43,034 bases of DNA from Fibrobacter sp. (GTDB lineage Bacteria > Fibrobacterota > Fibrobacteria > Fibrobacterales > Fibrobacteraceae): contig NZ_JAFWOM010000088.1 in NCBI RefSeq assembly GCF_017545445.1, positions 1-43,034 on the forward strand. Direction: 5' to 3'. Position 1 is the stretch's first letter, and every line of letters starts with the position of its first letter. Made by a program: the position numbers and the translations under genes. Below are positions 31,935 to 39,863 of the stretch, one piece after another. The notes under the pieces are model-generated. The model worked only from the letters and a program-made list of their open reading frames with translations. It was not told the DNA's origin and made no database searches.

Positions 31935-33206
31935 TCATTCTTCATAAAATTTCATCAACTTCTTTTCAATTTCTTTATAACATTTATCTGATATCTTTTG
32001 CGGTTTCTGTTTTAGTTCATCAATTTTTCGAGCCAATTCGTTAATCTTCCAGACATCAATAACACAATCTTTATCATAACTCGTGACATCGGAATTCGCC
32101 CATATCAAAATGGGAGTTACATACGCCGGACACGCATGTTCACTAAGAATCGGTTCTAAGAAACATTTTAAATCTCTCGCATTTCCACGCACTTGCTTGA
32201 TAGGATTTCTCTTGTCCTTTACTTGAACATACTTGTTTCCAATTCTTTTTTTAAACTCTTCGCCGCATAATTCAAAAGCACTGTTTCCACTAGGGTTCTT
32301 TATCTCTATAGCAAACACCCCCCATGGAGATAACAGGATTTGGTCAACGTCCTGTTTTTTACCGTTAATATGATAGTTTCTAAATAGATGACACGCACCA
32401 TCGAGATTCTTTCTCAGTTCATCAGCGACTTTATCTTCTCCTATTTGACCCGCTTTATGCTTTCTTATATCTAGTTCAAGAGTGTCAATACGACGAAATA
32501 CCATTCTATTTATAATTTTGACACACAAGATACTTCCGAAGGCAACGCCTAAAATAACAATCAACCAACTGAACCAATTTAAGCTTAGCAAACCATCAAT
32601 GAGATTTTTTTCGATTATTTGATAGACAAGATAGCCTATATCAGCCAAGACAAGGACTGTCCAAAAAGCCCAGGTCATTCCCATCCAAAATCCGTATTTA
32701 TAGGTTGCAGCTTCGCCCTCTTTACTCATGAAGCTAGTTCGTTTTTGTTCCACAAGCAATGGGCAGTTTCCAGAAATTATCTTTTTGCGTTCAATATTGA
32801 GTAAATCGCTTAAAATTATAGCACTAGCTTGATAAACCTGGTCATTCCAATGTTGATAAAGGGCATAGCTAAAGTTTTGTTGACCAATTTCATGATTATC
32901 TAGCAATTGTCCGATAGTCCATCCCGGTCTTTGAGTCCATTTGTCATAGGGCCATACAACAGCGCGGGCCTCATCTAGATTCCGAGGCATTTTACCAGAT
33001 GCGATATACGCTTTTATCTGATTTTCTTGTTCCACTTTAAGAATGGAACATGCCGCTTTGATATTTGGATTTTCACTTTCCTGTCCCTTCGTAAGCATAG
33101 AAAGAGTCATCGAACCATCATCAAGCATTTCTCCGATGGTCCGATTTCCGTCAATCCATTTTACTTGACGAGCTTGTTGTGGTTGCATAAAAAATTTATC
33201 TGGCAT
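31935..33206 (-). CDS. NERD-domain membrane protein
   Basis: A 423-residue protein. The N-terminal 120 residues contain two similar segments (NRTIGEMLDDGSMTLSML and GWTIGQLLDNHEIGQQNFSY), a duplicated short module I do not recognise. Two transmembrane helices follow at about 178-198 and 210-232. The C-terminal domain is NERD, nuclease-related: AGQIGEDKVADELRKNL, FRNYHINGKKQDVDQILLSP and GVFAIEIKNPSG contain the E, D and E-x-K residues of the PD-(D/E)XK-like site. NERD proteins are frequent in defence islands, where some degrade foreign DNA. Here it adjoins the STAND gene, from which it is separated by 136 bases including the operator-like repeat. The start codon has no visible ribosome site. 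Confidence 0.82.
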   Translation of the reverse strand: MPDKFFMQPQQARQVKWIDGNRTIGEMLDDGSMTLSMLTKGQESENPNIKAACSILKVEQENQIKAYIASGKMPRNLDEARAVVWPYDKWTQRPGWTIGQLLDNHEIGQQNFSYALYQHWNDQVYQASAIILSDLLNIERKKIISGNCPLLVEQKRTSFMSKEGEAATYKYGFWMGMTWAFWTVLVLADIGYLVYQIIEKNLIDGLLSLNWFSWLIVILGVAFGSILCVKIINRMVFRRIDTLELDIRKHKAGQIGEDKVADELRKNLDGACHLFRNYHINGKKQDVDQILLSPWGVFAIEIKNPSGNSAFELCGEEFKKRIGNKYVQVKDKRNPIKQVRGNARDLKCFLEPILSEHACPAYVTPILIWANSDVTSYDKDCVIDVWKINELARKIDELKQKPQKISDKCYKEIEKKLMKFYEE

Positions 33207-33221
33207 AAAATTTGCAAATGG

Positions 33222-33548
33222 TTAAAGGTAGGTCACTCGGCCGGCATCATCAATTGAAATCACTTTTTGTTTCTGCAACTGATTTATGACACCATTAATT
33301 TCATCGTCGCTTATCCCGCCACGGAAATTGAACATATCCTTGATGAAACTAGATAAAGATTTTCTCTTGACCGGTTTAGATTTTAAAATTCTCTCTACGA
33401 TATTCGGAAATTCTGCGGCAAACTTGGCTACGGAGGAATTCTGTTCTTCCTCTTCTTTACGAGCCATTTGCAGCATCGTTTGTGCAAGATGAAGTTTATC
33501 ACGATAAGATAGGGATTTTGCTAAAGATTCAATTTCCTGGTAAGTCAT
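33222..33548 (-). CDS. small helical protein between retron and NERD genes
   Basis: A 108-residue charged protein: helical first half (YQEIESLAKSLSYRDKLHLA, then MARKEEEEQNS) and a C-terminal FNFRGGISDDEINGVINQLQ, VISIDDAGRVTYL that looks like a small winged or hairpin end. No family was recognised. AAGGA lies eight bases before the ATG. It lies 50 bases after the reverse transcriptase and 15 before the NERD gene on the same strand, so it may link them in one transcript. Could be an antitoxin-like partner or a regulator; no evidence decides. Confidence 0.6.
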   Translation of the reverse strand: MTYQEIESLAKSLSYRDKLHLAQTMLQMARKEEEEQNSSVAKFAAEFPNIVERILKSKPVKRKSLSSFIKDMFNFRGGISDDEINGVINQLQKQKVISIDDAGRVTYL

Positions 33549-33598
33549 AGTATAATTCCTTTATTAAAGGATAAGTAACTTTTTTAACAAAAAAAATC

Positions 33599-34639
33599 CT
33601 AAAATTTTAAATTTTTAAGTATTTCCGTCAAATGCTCTTTGTATCGTAAGAATTCCTGGTTACTCTTCTCTAAAGCTAGCACCCACTGAATTTTTCCCAT
33701 TAAATGGTACACGTAATTCTGTTGATCAATGCGTTTGTAAACCATATGGGAGTTTAAACCATATTTTTGTATATAATACATTTGTTGGCGTAAATCTTTT
33801 TTTAGCTTTATATCTGCAGACATTTTTTTATTAACTACAGCGCCTGTGACATATTGTTTTTGATGTTGACGAAGAACTTTTGTTTTTTTTTCATTGAGAT
33901 TCAATCCATAATCTGACAGCAGATATTTGCAAAAGGACATTATTTGAGGAATTTGTACATCAGAAATATTCCCGGAAATCGTTATATCGTCAGAATAGCG
34001 AGTGTAACACAAATTTAATTTTTTCAAATATTTAGATAATCGAGCGTCAATCTGTTCGCAAAAAATATTTGATAAGCAAGGACTTGTCGGCGCTCCTTGA
34101 GGTAGGGATTTTTTCAAACAGCACAATGAAGCCAAATCAAATGAAAGTTGTCGACTATAACCCATTGAATTGAAGATTTTGATGATAGCACTTTTATGTA
34201 TAGAACCAAAAAAATCATCAACATCCAATTTTATAACAACTTCATGATTGGTATGAAAACGAATATTGTCTAAAATTTTTTTTCTTTTTATATACGCTTT
34301 AGCATAAGGACTCACCTTCTTTTTTTCAAGAATATTAACCAGTATCCATTTTTGAATTTCATTGAGAGTAGGGTATGGAGCGTTTAGTTCTCGAAATTCA
34401 CCATTTCGTTTTGAAATTGAAAATGACCGATAAAATTTTCCAGGACGATGTATAATTTTGTCCAACAAAGAACACTCATAACCCAACAATTTAGATAAGT
34501 GAGCTTTATCAAATATTATAGGAAAACTTTTTTCCCATAGACAACGTGCATAAGTTATCCACACGTCAACTTGTACTTGTGGAATTTTTTTGAGATCACA
34601 CTTTAATTCAAATTGTTTTTTGTAATCAGTCCAATTCAT
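33599..34639 (-). CDS. retron reverse transcriptase
   Basis: A 346-residue reverse transcriptase. Palm motifs are SKRNGEFRELNAPY (near residue 80), the catalytic LDVDDFFGS (138-146), LPQGAPTSPCLSN (179-191), YTRYSDDIT with the paired Asp (212-220), and LGLNLNEKKTKVL-like region near 250. The retron-typical VTG is at 264-266 in QYVTGAVVN. Retron RTs copy part of the adjacent RNA into msDNA, which stays linked to the RNA and holds the partner effector inactive until phage attack. The RNA lies directly upstream on the same strand (34648-34871), and the effector genes just before it. The length, lack of extra domains and conserved neighbours all indicate an intact system. Confidence 0.95.
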   Translation of the reverse strand: MNWTDYKKQFELKCDLKKIPQVQVDVWITYARCLWEKSFPIIFDKAHLSKLLGYECSLLDKIIHRPGKFYRSFSISKRNGEFRELNAPYPTLNEIQKWILVNILEKKKVSPYAKAYIKRKKILDNIRFHTNHEVVIKLDVDDFFGSIHKSAIIKIFNSMGYSRQLSFDLASLCCLKKSLPQGAPTSPCLSNIFCEQIDARLSKYLKKLNLCYTRYSDDITISGNISDVQIPQIMSFCKYLLSDYGLNLNEKKTKVLRQHQKQYVTGAVVNKKMSADIKLKKDLRQQMYYIQKYGLNSHMVYKRIDQQNYVYHLMGKIQWVLALEKSNQEFLRYKEHLTEILKNLKF

Positions 34640-34647
34640 AAAAAAAA

Positions 34648-34871
34648 GAGAAGACGAAGAACTACATATTTTGCACCCGCAGGGTCCGCAGATGAAAACT
34701 TGCGATTATGAGCAAGTTTTCATCTTTGCAATTCCTTTAGGAATTGCATACGGTAAAGCGGAAAAGGCGCGTCGCATTTTGCGCTTTACCATGCGGGATA
34801 TTGTATGGAAATCTCCAGAACAACGACTCGCTGTTCCCGCATTGCTGCATAGACTAGTTCTTCGTCCTCTC
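34648..34871 (-). ncRNA. retron msr-msd RNA
   Basis: Repeats a1 (34855-34871) and a2 (34648-34664) pair over 17 bases with a single G-U. Between them on the minus strand stand several stems. The first is ATGCGGGA/TCCCGCAT enclosing GAACAGC-GAGTC-GTTGTTC, which is msr-like. Next come GGTAAAGCG/CGCTTTACC, then GCAATTCC-TAAA-GGAATTGC, then a perfect 13-bp hairpin GATGAAAACTTGC with its complement around an eight-base loop, and finally a small ACCC-TGC-GGGT. The long late hairpins are typical of msd. The a1 repeat overlaps the stop of the wHTH gene, and a2 ends nine bases from the RT start. The branching G and exact msr/msd border cannot be fixed from sequence alone. Confidence 0.88.
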
Positions 34872-35163
34872 AACGCTCCTTAATATAATTAGGTACATAA
34901 ATATTGTCAAGAGACAATTTGTTTGGTTTCTCTATTTTATATTTTTTTAAAGGCCTTATTTTAACATAAACCTCGTTTTCCAAAGCATTTTTTCCATTTT
35001 CTGTTATAACATAATGATCTTGCTTGTACAACAAATAGCCTGATTGTTGCAAGCATACTAAATTCTCGGCAAGTTCAAATAAGGAGAAACCTTGCTCTAA
35101 AGCATTTTCTAAAGGTTTCTGTTGTTTAACCAACTTTAAAATTCGACATTGTATGTAATTCAT
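34870..35163 (-). CDS. retron-associated small winged-helix protein
   Basis: A 97-residue protein with a winged-helix layout: YIQCRILKLVKQQKPLENAL, LFELAENLVCLQQSGYLLYK (recognition region) and a wing YKQDHYVITENGKNALENE. The end is basic (LKKYKIEKPNKL). It starts at 35163 in a TAATG overlap with the PRTase-like gene, and its stop overlaps retron repeat a1, so it is translationally coupled to the first and directly precedes the RNA. In retron classifications a PRTase plus wHTH pair forms one of the effector types (type III as I recall); the wHTH may bind DNA or msDNA. Confidence 0.82.
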   Translation of the reverse strand: MNYIQCRILKLVKQQKPLENALEQGFSLFELAENLVCLQQSGYLLYKQDHYVITENGKNALENEVYVKIRPLKKYKIEKPNKLSLDNIYVPNYIKER

Positions 35164-35996
35164 TATTTTCTCTCAAAAGGGGGAGTATTCTTGTGAGGCT
35201 GCCAATAAATAGGAAACGTATTGTTCGGGGTTCGACCTAAGCTGATTAAACTTTCGCTACGTCCATATCCAAATCTGTATTTCTCGGGAACATCTATTTG
35301 ATTTTCGACATTTTCCATACACTCTTTATATTTTTCACGGGTTTCATCATTTGAGATAGATGATATTCCTTGCTGTAAAATTTTTCCCGGTACAATTCGA
35401 ATACCTTTTTCCTGGAGTTTTGACAAAGCCATTTTCATTGTATACAATGAAAATACAATAACTTTAGATTCGTCTATCTCAAATTTTTTTAGTTTTTTTT
35501 CCAAACATTTAAACGCCGTTTCTCCAGAACCAATAAAATCGTCAACAAACATAATTAAGCACCTTTTTTTTGCTTTTTTTTGTTTCATGTCGTCTAAAAT
35601 TCGATCTTCTTCATCGAAATATAGTCTAATCCCTCTGAATTTTTCATGCATGTTAATTTCATCTGTTCTGAAATAATAAGTCATGTGAATTGAACTTTTT
35701 GTTTTTTTTCCCTCATCTTTCGGATCGAGTAAAGGTAAAATATGCAATGATTTTTTTCCAATCAACCATTCGTCAGGTATGCGTTGTATGTTATCCATTA
35801 TTTCTTTTGGATATAAACTTATCGGAACTTTAATAAATTTTTCCGTCAAAGAATAAAACATTTCCCTTTCATCTTCAGACATTTTTGAAGAAATACAAAG
35901 CATACTCTTTAAAGAGTTTTTATAGACATTGACGTTGTGCCATCCTTTTTCTATAAAGAGATTTGAAATTTTTTCTACAAATTCAATTTCTGTCAT
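35163..35996 (-). CDS. retron-associated PRTase-like effector
   Basis: A 277-residue protein. The PRPP-loop-like motif FVDDFIGSGETA (150-161) after a hydrophobic strand CLIMFVDD marks a type I phosphoribosyltransferase fold; the strand VIVFSLYTM and helix that follow fit as well. The substrate may be a nucleotide, which could make this the toxic effector that is kept off by msDNA; that is inference from the retron type. It begins three bases after hsdS ends (TGA, AAA, ATG), with its Shine-Dalgarno inside the end of hsdS. No signal peptide is present. Its codon use is clearly more A+T-rich than hsdM. Confidence 0.82.
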   Translation of the reverse strand: MTEIEFVEKISNLFIEKGWHNVNVYKNSLKSMLCISSKMSEDEREMFYSLTEKFIKVPISLYPKEIMDNIQRIPDEWLIGKKSLHILPLLDPKDEGKKTKSSIHMTYYFRTDEINMHEKFRGIRLYFDEEDRILDDMKQKKAKKRCLIMFVDDFIGSGETAFKCLEKKLKKFEIDESKVIVFSLYTMKMALSKLQEKGIRIVPGKILQQGISSISNDETREKYKECMENVENQIDVPEKYRFGYGRSESLISLGRTPNNTFPIYWQPHKNTPPFERK

Positions 35997-35999
35997 TTT

Positions 36000-37298
36000 T
36001 CACCCTACAAAAGCATCTTTTAGGATGCTTTGCATGAGTTGTTTGGTGGTGGTTTCGCGGGTGGCGATTTGGGTTTCAAGTTGGATGATGGTTTGTAAGT
36101 GTTGTTCTACTCGGGCGACAATTTCTTTTTGTTCTGCTAATGGAGGGAGAGGAACTAACATCCTTTCTAAATTATATTTAGGCAGTCCTTGTCTCCCTGC
36201 TCCGGATGTTTTAATATTTTTCTGAAATAGTTCCGATAAAACAAAAAGATGAAGATGCAAGTGATTGGTTAATAAAGGGCGAATTATGCATACATGCTGA
36301 CTAACATTTCCTTCTTTTATATTCTCGGAAACAACGGCACAACGCCCTAAAGAGCCTCCAGTGATATTGAGTAACAAATCATTTGGGCGAACAATCGTTC
36401 CCTTCATTTTTTTTTGCATAGAAGATGAAATAAAGACGATATCTTTAAATTCAAGACCTTCATTGTAAACATTTTGAGATCTAAAAAATGGGATTCCATT
36501 TTCGCAATAATCACTTCCTAGAGGAGTGCTACCTGAACCTATTTTTGAGCAGATTTCTCCGAGTCTTACCCATTTCCAGTTGGTTGGGATTTCAAAGGGG
36601 ATTTCGTCTTTTGCGATGGGAGCGACTGTTTTTTTTGTACTTTTGGTTTCTAATTTTTCCGCTTGGATTTTCTCAAATAATGCTTCGGCGTCGTAGTCGG
36701 GATTGCCTTTTTGGACGGGGTGTTGTTTACGCCAATCTGCAGTGAGTTTTCCTTCTATGGCTTCTTGGAGGATGTTCTGACGGAGTTGTTTTGCATATTC
36801 CGTCTGTTTTTCGAATTCAGTAAAGAGTTCTTTTTGCTTTTCTTGTAGTGTAACAAACATCTCAGCCAATTCGCGTTGACGCTGAATCGGTGGTAGAGGA
36901 ATTGAAACGCCCGCAATATCTTTCATAGAAAGAGATACATTCGCAGCCCCTTTCATCAATGGGACAAGAACCGTATCTTTATAAAATTGAAGATATTGAT
37001 GTAAATATCGAGCATCCAATTCATCGGGATTATTCGGAATGACAGCACAAAGGATTGTTCCGAGAGCAAATTTGCCGCTTTGGTAATGCACATTGTTCAG
37101 CGACTTTTTACCATGTCCGCTAGAAGATACGAGAGGAATGCAAACGGCTTCGCAATCAAATTGGTAAGTAGAACAAGTCTTGCGTTCTACGGCGGTCACA
37201 ACAAGCGGAAATTCACCAGGTACTGCACTTGCAATCCCTGTTGTGCCTTTGACAATTTTGCACACATCACCAATCTTTACTTTCTTCCATTCGCTCAT
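36000..37298 (-). CDS. hsdS: type I restriction enzyme specificity subunit
   Basis: A 432-residue HsdS with two target recognition domains, each followed by a conserved helix. The first TRD runs from 1 to about 140 (ending PLPPIQRQRELAEMFVTLQE), and the second from about 215 to 395 (ending PLPPLAEQKEIVARVEQ). These confer recognition of a bipartite DNA site for the restriction complex. The two helices with repeated PLPP-x-x-E/Q patterns are the classical spacer. It follows the DUF1016 gene by 32 bases and precedes the retron PRTase gene by three, so both appear to belong to one transcript. Confidence 0.92.
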   Translation of the reverse strand: MSEWKKVKIGDVCKIVKGTTGIASAVPGEFPLVVTAVERKTCSTYQFDCEAVCIPLVSSSGHGKKSLNNVHYQSGKFALGTILCAVIPNNPDELDARYLHQYLQFYKDTVLVPLMKGAANVSLSMKDIAGVSIPLPPIQRQRELAEMFVTLQEKQKELFTEFEKQTEYAKQLRQNILQEAIEGKLTADWRKQHPVQKGNPDYDAEALFEKIQAEKLETKSTKKTVAPIAKDEIPFEIPTNWKWVRLGEICSKIGSGSTPLGSDYCENGIPFFRSQNVYNEGLEFKDIVFISSSMQKKMKGTIVRPNDLLLNITGGSLGRCAVVSENIKEGNVSQHVCIIRPLLTNHLHLHLFVLSELFQKNIKTSGAGRQGLPKYNLERMLVPLPPLAEQKEIVARVEQHLQTIIQLETQIATRETTTKQLMQSILKDAFVG

Positions 37299-37330
37299 TT
37301 TCCGCCTGCAATATTCCTAAAATTGATACC

Positions 37331-38437
37331 CTATTTTCTTTTATTACGTCTATTTCTGTGCAAAATGAGGCCAAGTTTATTTTCAATCGCGCTTGTTTCC
37401 GGGAAAATATTTTTTACTGCCGGAATAATATTTGTCAGTTCGTATGTTGAAATACCAACAGGCTCACGGCTGTTTTCTACGGTCCACTGAGCGACTAAAT
37501 CGTTTTTTTCGCTACAAATCAAAAGGCCTATAGTATCCTTGTCAACATCATCTTTTATAAGATGATTTACTGCATTACAGTAAAAATTGAGTTTACTTAC
37601 AAACTCCGGTTCAAACTTGACAACTTTCAACTCTACAACAACATAACGACGTAATTTAAGATTATAGAACAGCATGTCGCATTCAAATTCGTCGCCATTG
37701 ACAACAAAAGGAACATGACTACCCACAAAAGCAAAACCAGTACCCAGTTCCAACAAAAATTTTATGAGGTTTTCTTCTAAAGCCTTGTGCAAGTCGTTTT
37801 CTTCATAGTCCTCATACAAGGTCAGAAAATCAAGTTTGTATGTATCTTTTAGGATTTGCCTTGCACATTCACTATCATTTTTCGGCATCGTTAGCGAGAA
37901 ATTATTTACCGTATTTCCCTGAGTCTCGAAAAACTTTGTTTTCATCATGTTTACGAGCATAGCCCGACTCCATCCATTTTCTTTGGTTTTCTCTATAAAG
38001 AACAGGGCTTCTTCTATGCTTTTGGACCGCGTGAAAATTTCCACGTGATGACGCCAAGGAATGACAAATAGCGTTTTTTCCAATTCGTCACCAAGCTGGT
38101 GACGAATTATAGAATCTGGAGCAAGCAACAACATTTTTTCAGTATAAAACTGATAAAAACGCTTCATATATTTTAAATTCGTTTCTGAAAATCCCTGAGC
38201 ATCTGGAAAATCAGAGCGCAAATCTCGACTCAATTTTTCAAAAAAGCGGCTTCCATATTGCGCATCCATTTTTTTATTGGAGATATCTTTGCCAATATTC
38301 CAATACAATATGAGCATTTCTTCATTTACAGCAATGGAAGCTTTTATCTGAGCAGACCGAATATTCGCCTTTAATTGACGAAGCCAATCACGATATTCAT
38401 CGTTCAAAACTTCAACAGGATTTCTTTTATTTGCCAT
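37331..38437 (-). CDS. DUF1016 (YhcG-type) PD-(D/E)XK nuclease
   Basis: A 368-residue protein of the YhcG family. The N-terminal DUF1016 part reads DEYRDWLRQLKANIRSAQI, NEEMLILYWNIGKDIS and YGSRFFEKLSRDLRSDFPDA. The C-terminal nuclease region has FECDMLFYNLKLRRYVVVEL with the D and the E-x-K (VVELKVVKFEP). Family members are found in defence islands and type I operons, with Holliday-junction-like or DNA-cutting activity assumed. The gene overlaps hsdM by 11 bases, so it is coupled to it. Its place between hsdM and hsdS is common in type I loci with such accessory genes. Confidence 0.92.
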   Translation of the reverse strand: MANKRNPVEVLNDEYRDWLRQLKANIRSAQIKASIAVNEEMLILYWNIGKDISNKKMDAQYGSRFFEKLSRDLRSDFPDAQGFSETNLKYMKRFYQFYTEKMLLLAPDSIIRHQLGDELEKTLFVIPWRHHVEIFTRSKSIEEALFFIEKTKENGWSRAMLVNMMKTKFFETQGNTVNNFSLTMPKNDSECARQILKDTYKLDFLTLYEDYEENDLHKALEENLIKFLLELGTGFAFVGSHVPFVVNGDEFECDMLFYNLKLRRYVVVELKVVKFEPEFVSKLNFYCNAVNHLIKDDVDKDTIGLLICSEKNDLVAQWTVENSREPVGISTYELTNIIPAVKNIFPETSAIENKLGLILHRNRRNKRK

Positions 38438-39863
38438 TAGAAAGTCCCTTTCTTAAATCGTTCAGCAATTCTTCGCTTGCTTTGAAGGATTCGTGGAGTT
38501 TCTGCATGAGTTCGGCGGTGGTATATACGGTTTCTTCTTCGGGGACGGTGGGGTTCTTGATGTCGAGATTGTAGCCGTTCTCTTCGAGTTCCTTTATCGA
38601 GACCTTCCAGGCGACATCGGATTTCTTGCGTTTGTTCCACCATTTTTTGAGCGGTTCGAATTCCGATTTCTGGATTGGCTTTGTCTTGGAATACGCCTTC
38701 ATTCCTTCGGGCACCTTGTGCTCGTAATACCAGACATCCTTGGTCTTTTCGCCCTTGGTAAAGAAGAGCAGGTTGGTCGCGACGCTTGCGTAGGGCTGGA
38801 AAACGGAATTGGGCAGTCGCACGATGGTGTGCACGTTGCACTGAGTCAAGAATTCCTTGCGGATGCGTTCCTTCACGCCGTCACCGGTGAGCGAACCGTC
38901 GGGCAGCACGATCGCCGCGCGGCCACCGTCCTTGAGGTAACGCATCATCAGGAGCAAGAAAAGGTCTGCACTTTCTGTGGTGCGGAAAGAGGCGGGATAG
39001 TTCGTCTCAACGCCATCGCTGACGGAAGCACCGAAAGGCGGGTTTGCCAAGATGACATCCACGCGATCTTTAGCGCCGATGCTCGTGTATTCACGGTTCA
39101 AGCTGTCGGTGTAAAGGATGTTCGGCACTTCGATATCGTGCAAAATCAGGTTCGTCACGCAGAGCATGAACGGGAGCGGCTTGAATTCCTGCCCGCGAAT
39201 GGTCGCGTTGAGCGTTTTCAAGTCTTCTACGGAATGAACATCTTGCTTGCGGATGTTTTCGATAGCGCAGGTCAGGAATCCGCCCGTACCGCAAGCGGGG
39301 TCAAGCACGCGTTCGCCAAGTCGCGGGTTCACTATTTCCGTCATAATTTCGGTGATGGCTCGCGGGGTGTAGAATTCACCGTAATTGCCAGCACTCTGCA
39401 AGTCTCGCAGCAAAGTTTCGTAGATGTCGCCAAACAGGTGGCGGTCTTCGGACACATTGAAGTCGATTTCGTTCAGCTTGTTCACCACTTGACGGATGAT
39501 GGTGCCGTTTTTCATGTAGTTGTTGATGCCGTCGAAAATATCGCGAATAAGAATAGCGCGCTTGTTGCCGGTAGAAACGTCTATCTTTTTCAGGCCAGGA
39601 ATCAACTTGTTGTCAACGAATTCCTGCAAGGCGTCGCCCGTCATGCCTTCGCTATCGGCAGCCCAGTTGCGCCACTGCAATTTTTCGGGGATTACCGACT
39701 TGTAGTCATCATCCAGGAGTTCCATTTCGGAATCCTTGTCGTCGATAATCTTGAGCGTAATCATCCAGCCCAGCTGTTCAATGCGCTGCGCATCGCCAGA
39801 AACACCCTGGTCTTTTCTCATGATGTTTTGCAGGGTCTTGATAATTCCACCGATGTCGGCCAT
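38427..39863 (-). CDS. hsdM: type I restriction enzyme methyltransferase subunit
   Basis: A 478-residue adenine-specific N6 methyltransferase. AdoMet motif I LDPACGTGGFLTCA is near residue 195, and the catalytic motif IV ANPPFGAS near residue 282. The N-terminal domain (IGGIIKTLQNIMRKDQGVSG) contacts HsdS. It protects host sites by methylation and is part of the restriction complex. It starts in a TAATG overlap with hsdR. The codon use is G+C-rich compared with the retron, so the operon seems to be of mixed origin. A 457-residue frame on the opposite strand is a shadow. Confidence 0.95.
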   Translation of the reverse strand: MADIGGIIKTLQNIMRKDQGVSGDAQRIEQLGWMITLKIIDDKDSEMELLDDDYKSVIPEKLQWRNWAADSEGMTGDALQEFVDNKLIPGLKKIDVSTGNKRAILIRDIFDGINNYMKNGTIIRQVVNKLNEIDFNVSEDRHLFGDIYETLLRDLQSAGNYGEFYTPRAITEIMTEIVNPRLGERVLDPACGTGGFLTCAIENIRKQDVHSVEDLKTLNATIRGQEFKPLPFMLCVTNLILHDIEVPNILYTDSLNREYTSIGAKDRVDVILANPPFGASVSDGVETNYPASFRTTESADLFLLLMMRYLKDGGRAAIVLPDGSLTGDGVKERIRKEFLTQCNVHTIVRLPNSVFQPYASVATNLLFFTKGEKTKDVWYYEHKVPEGMKAYSKTKPIQKSEFEPLKKWWNKRKKSDVAWKVSIKELEENGYNLDIKNPTVPEEETVYTTAELMQKLHESFKASEELLNDLRKGLSNGK

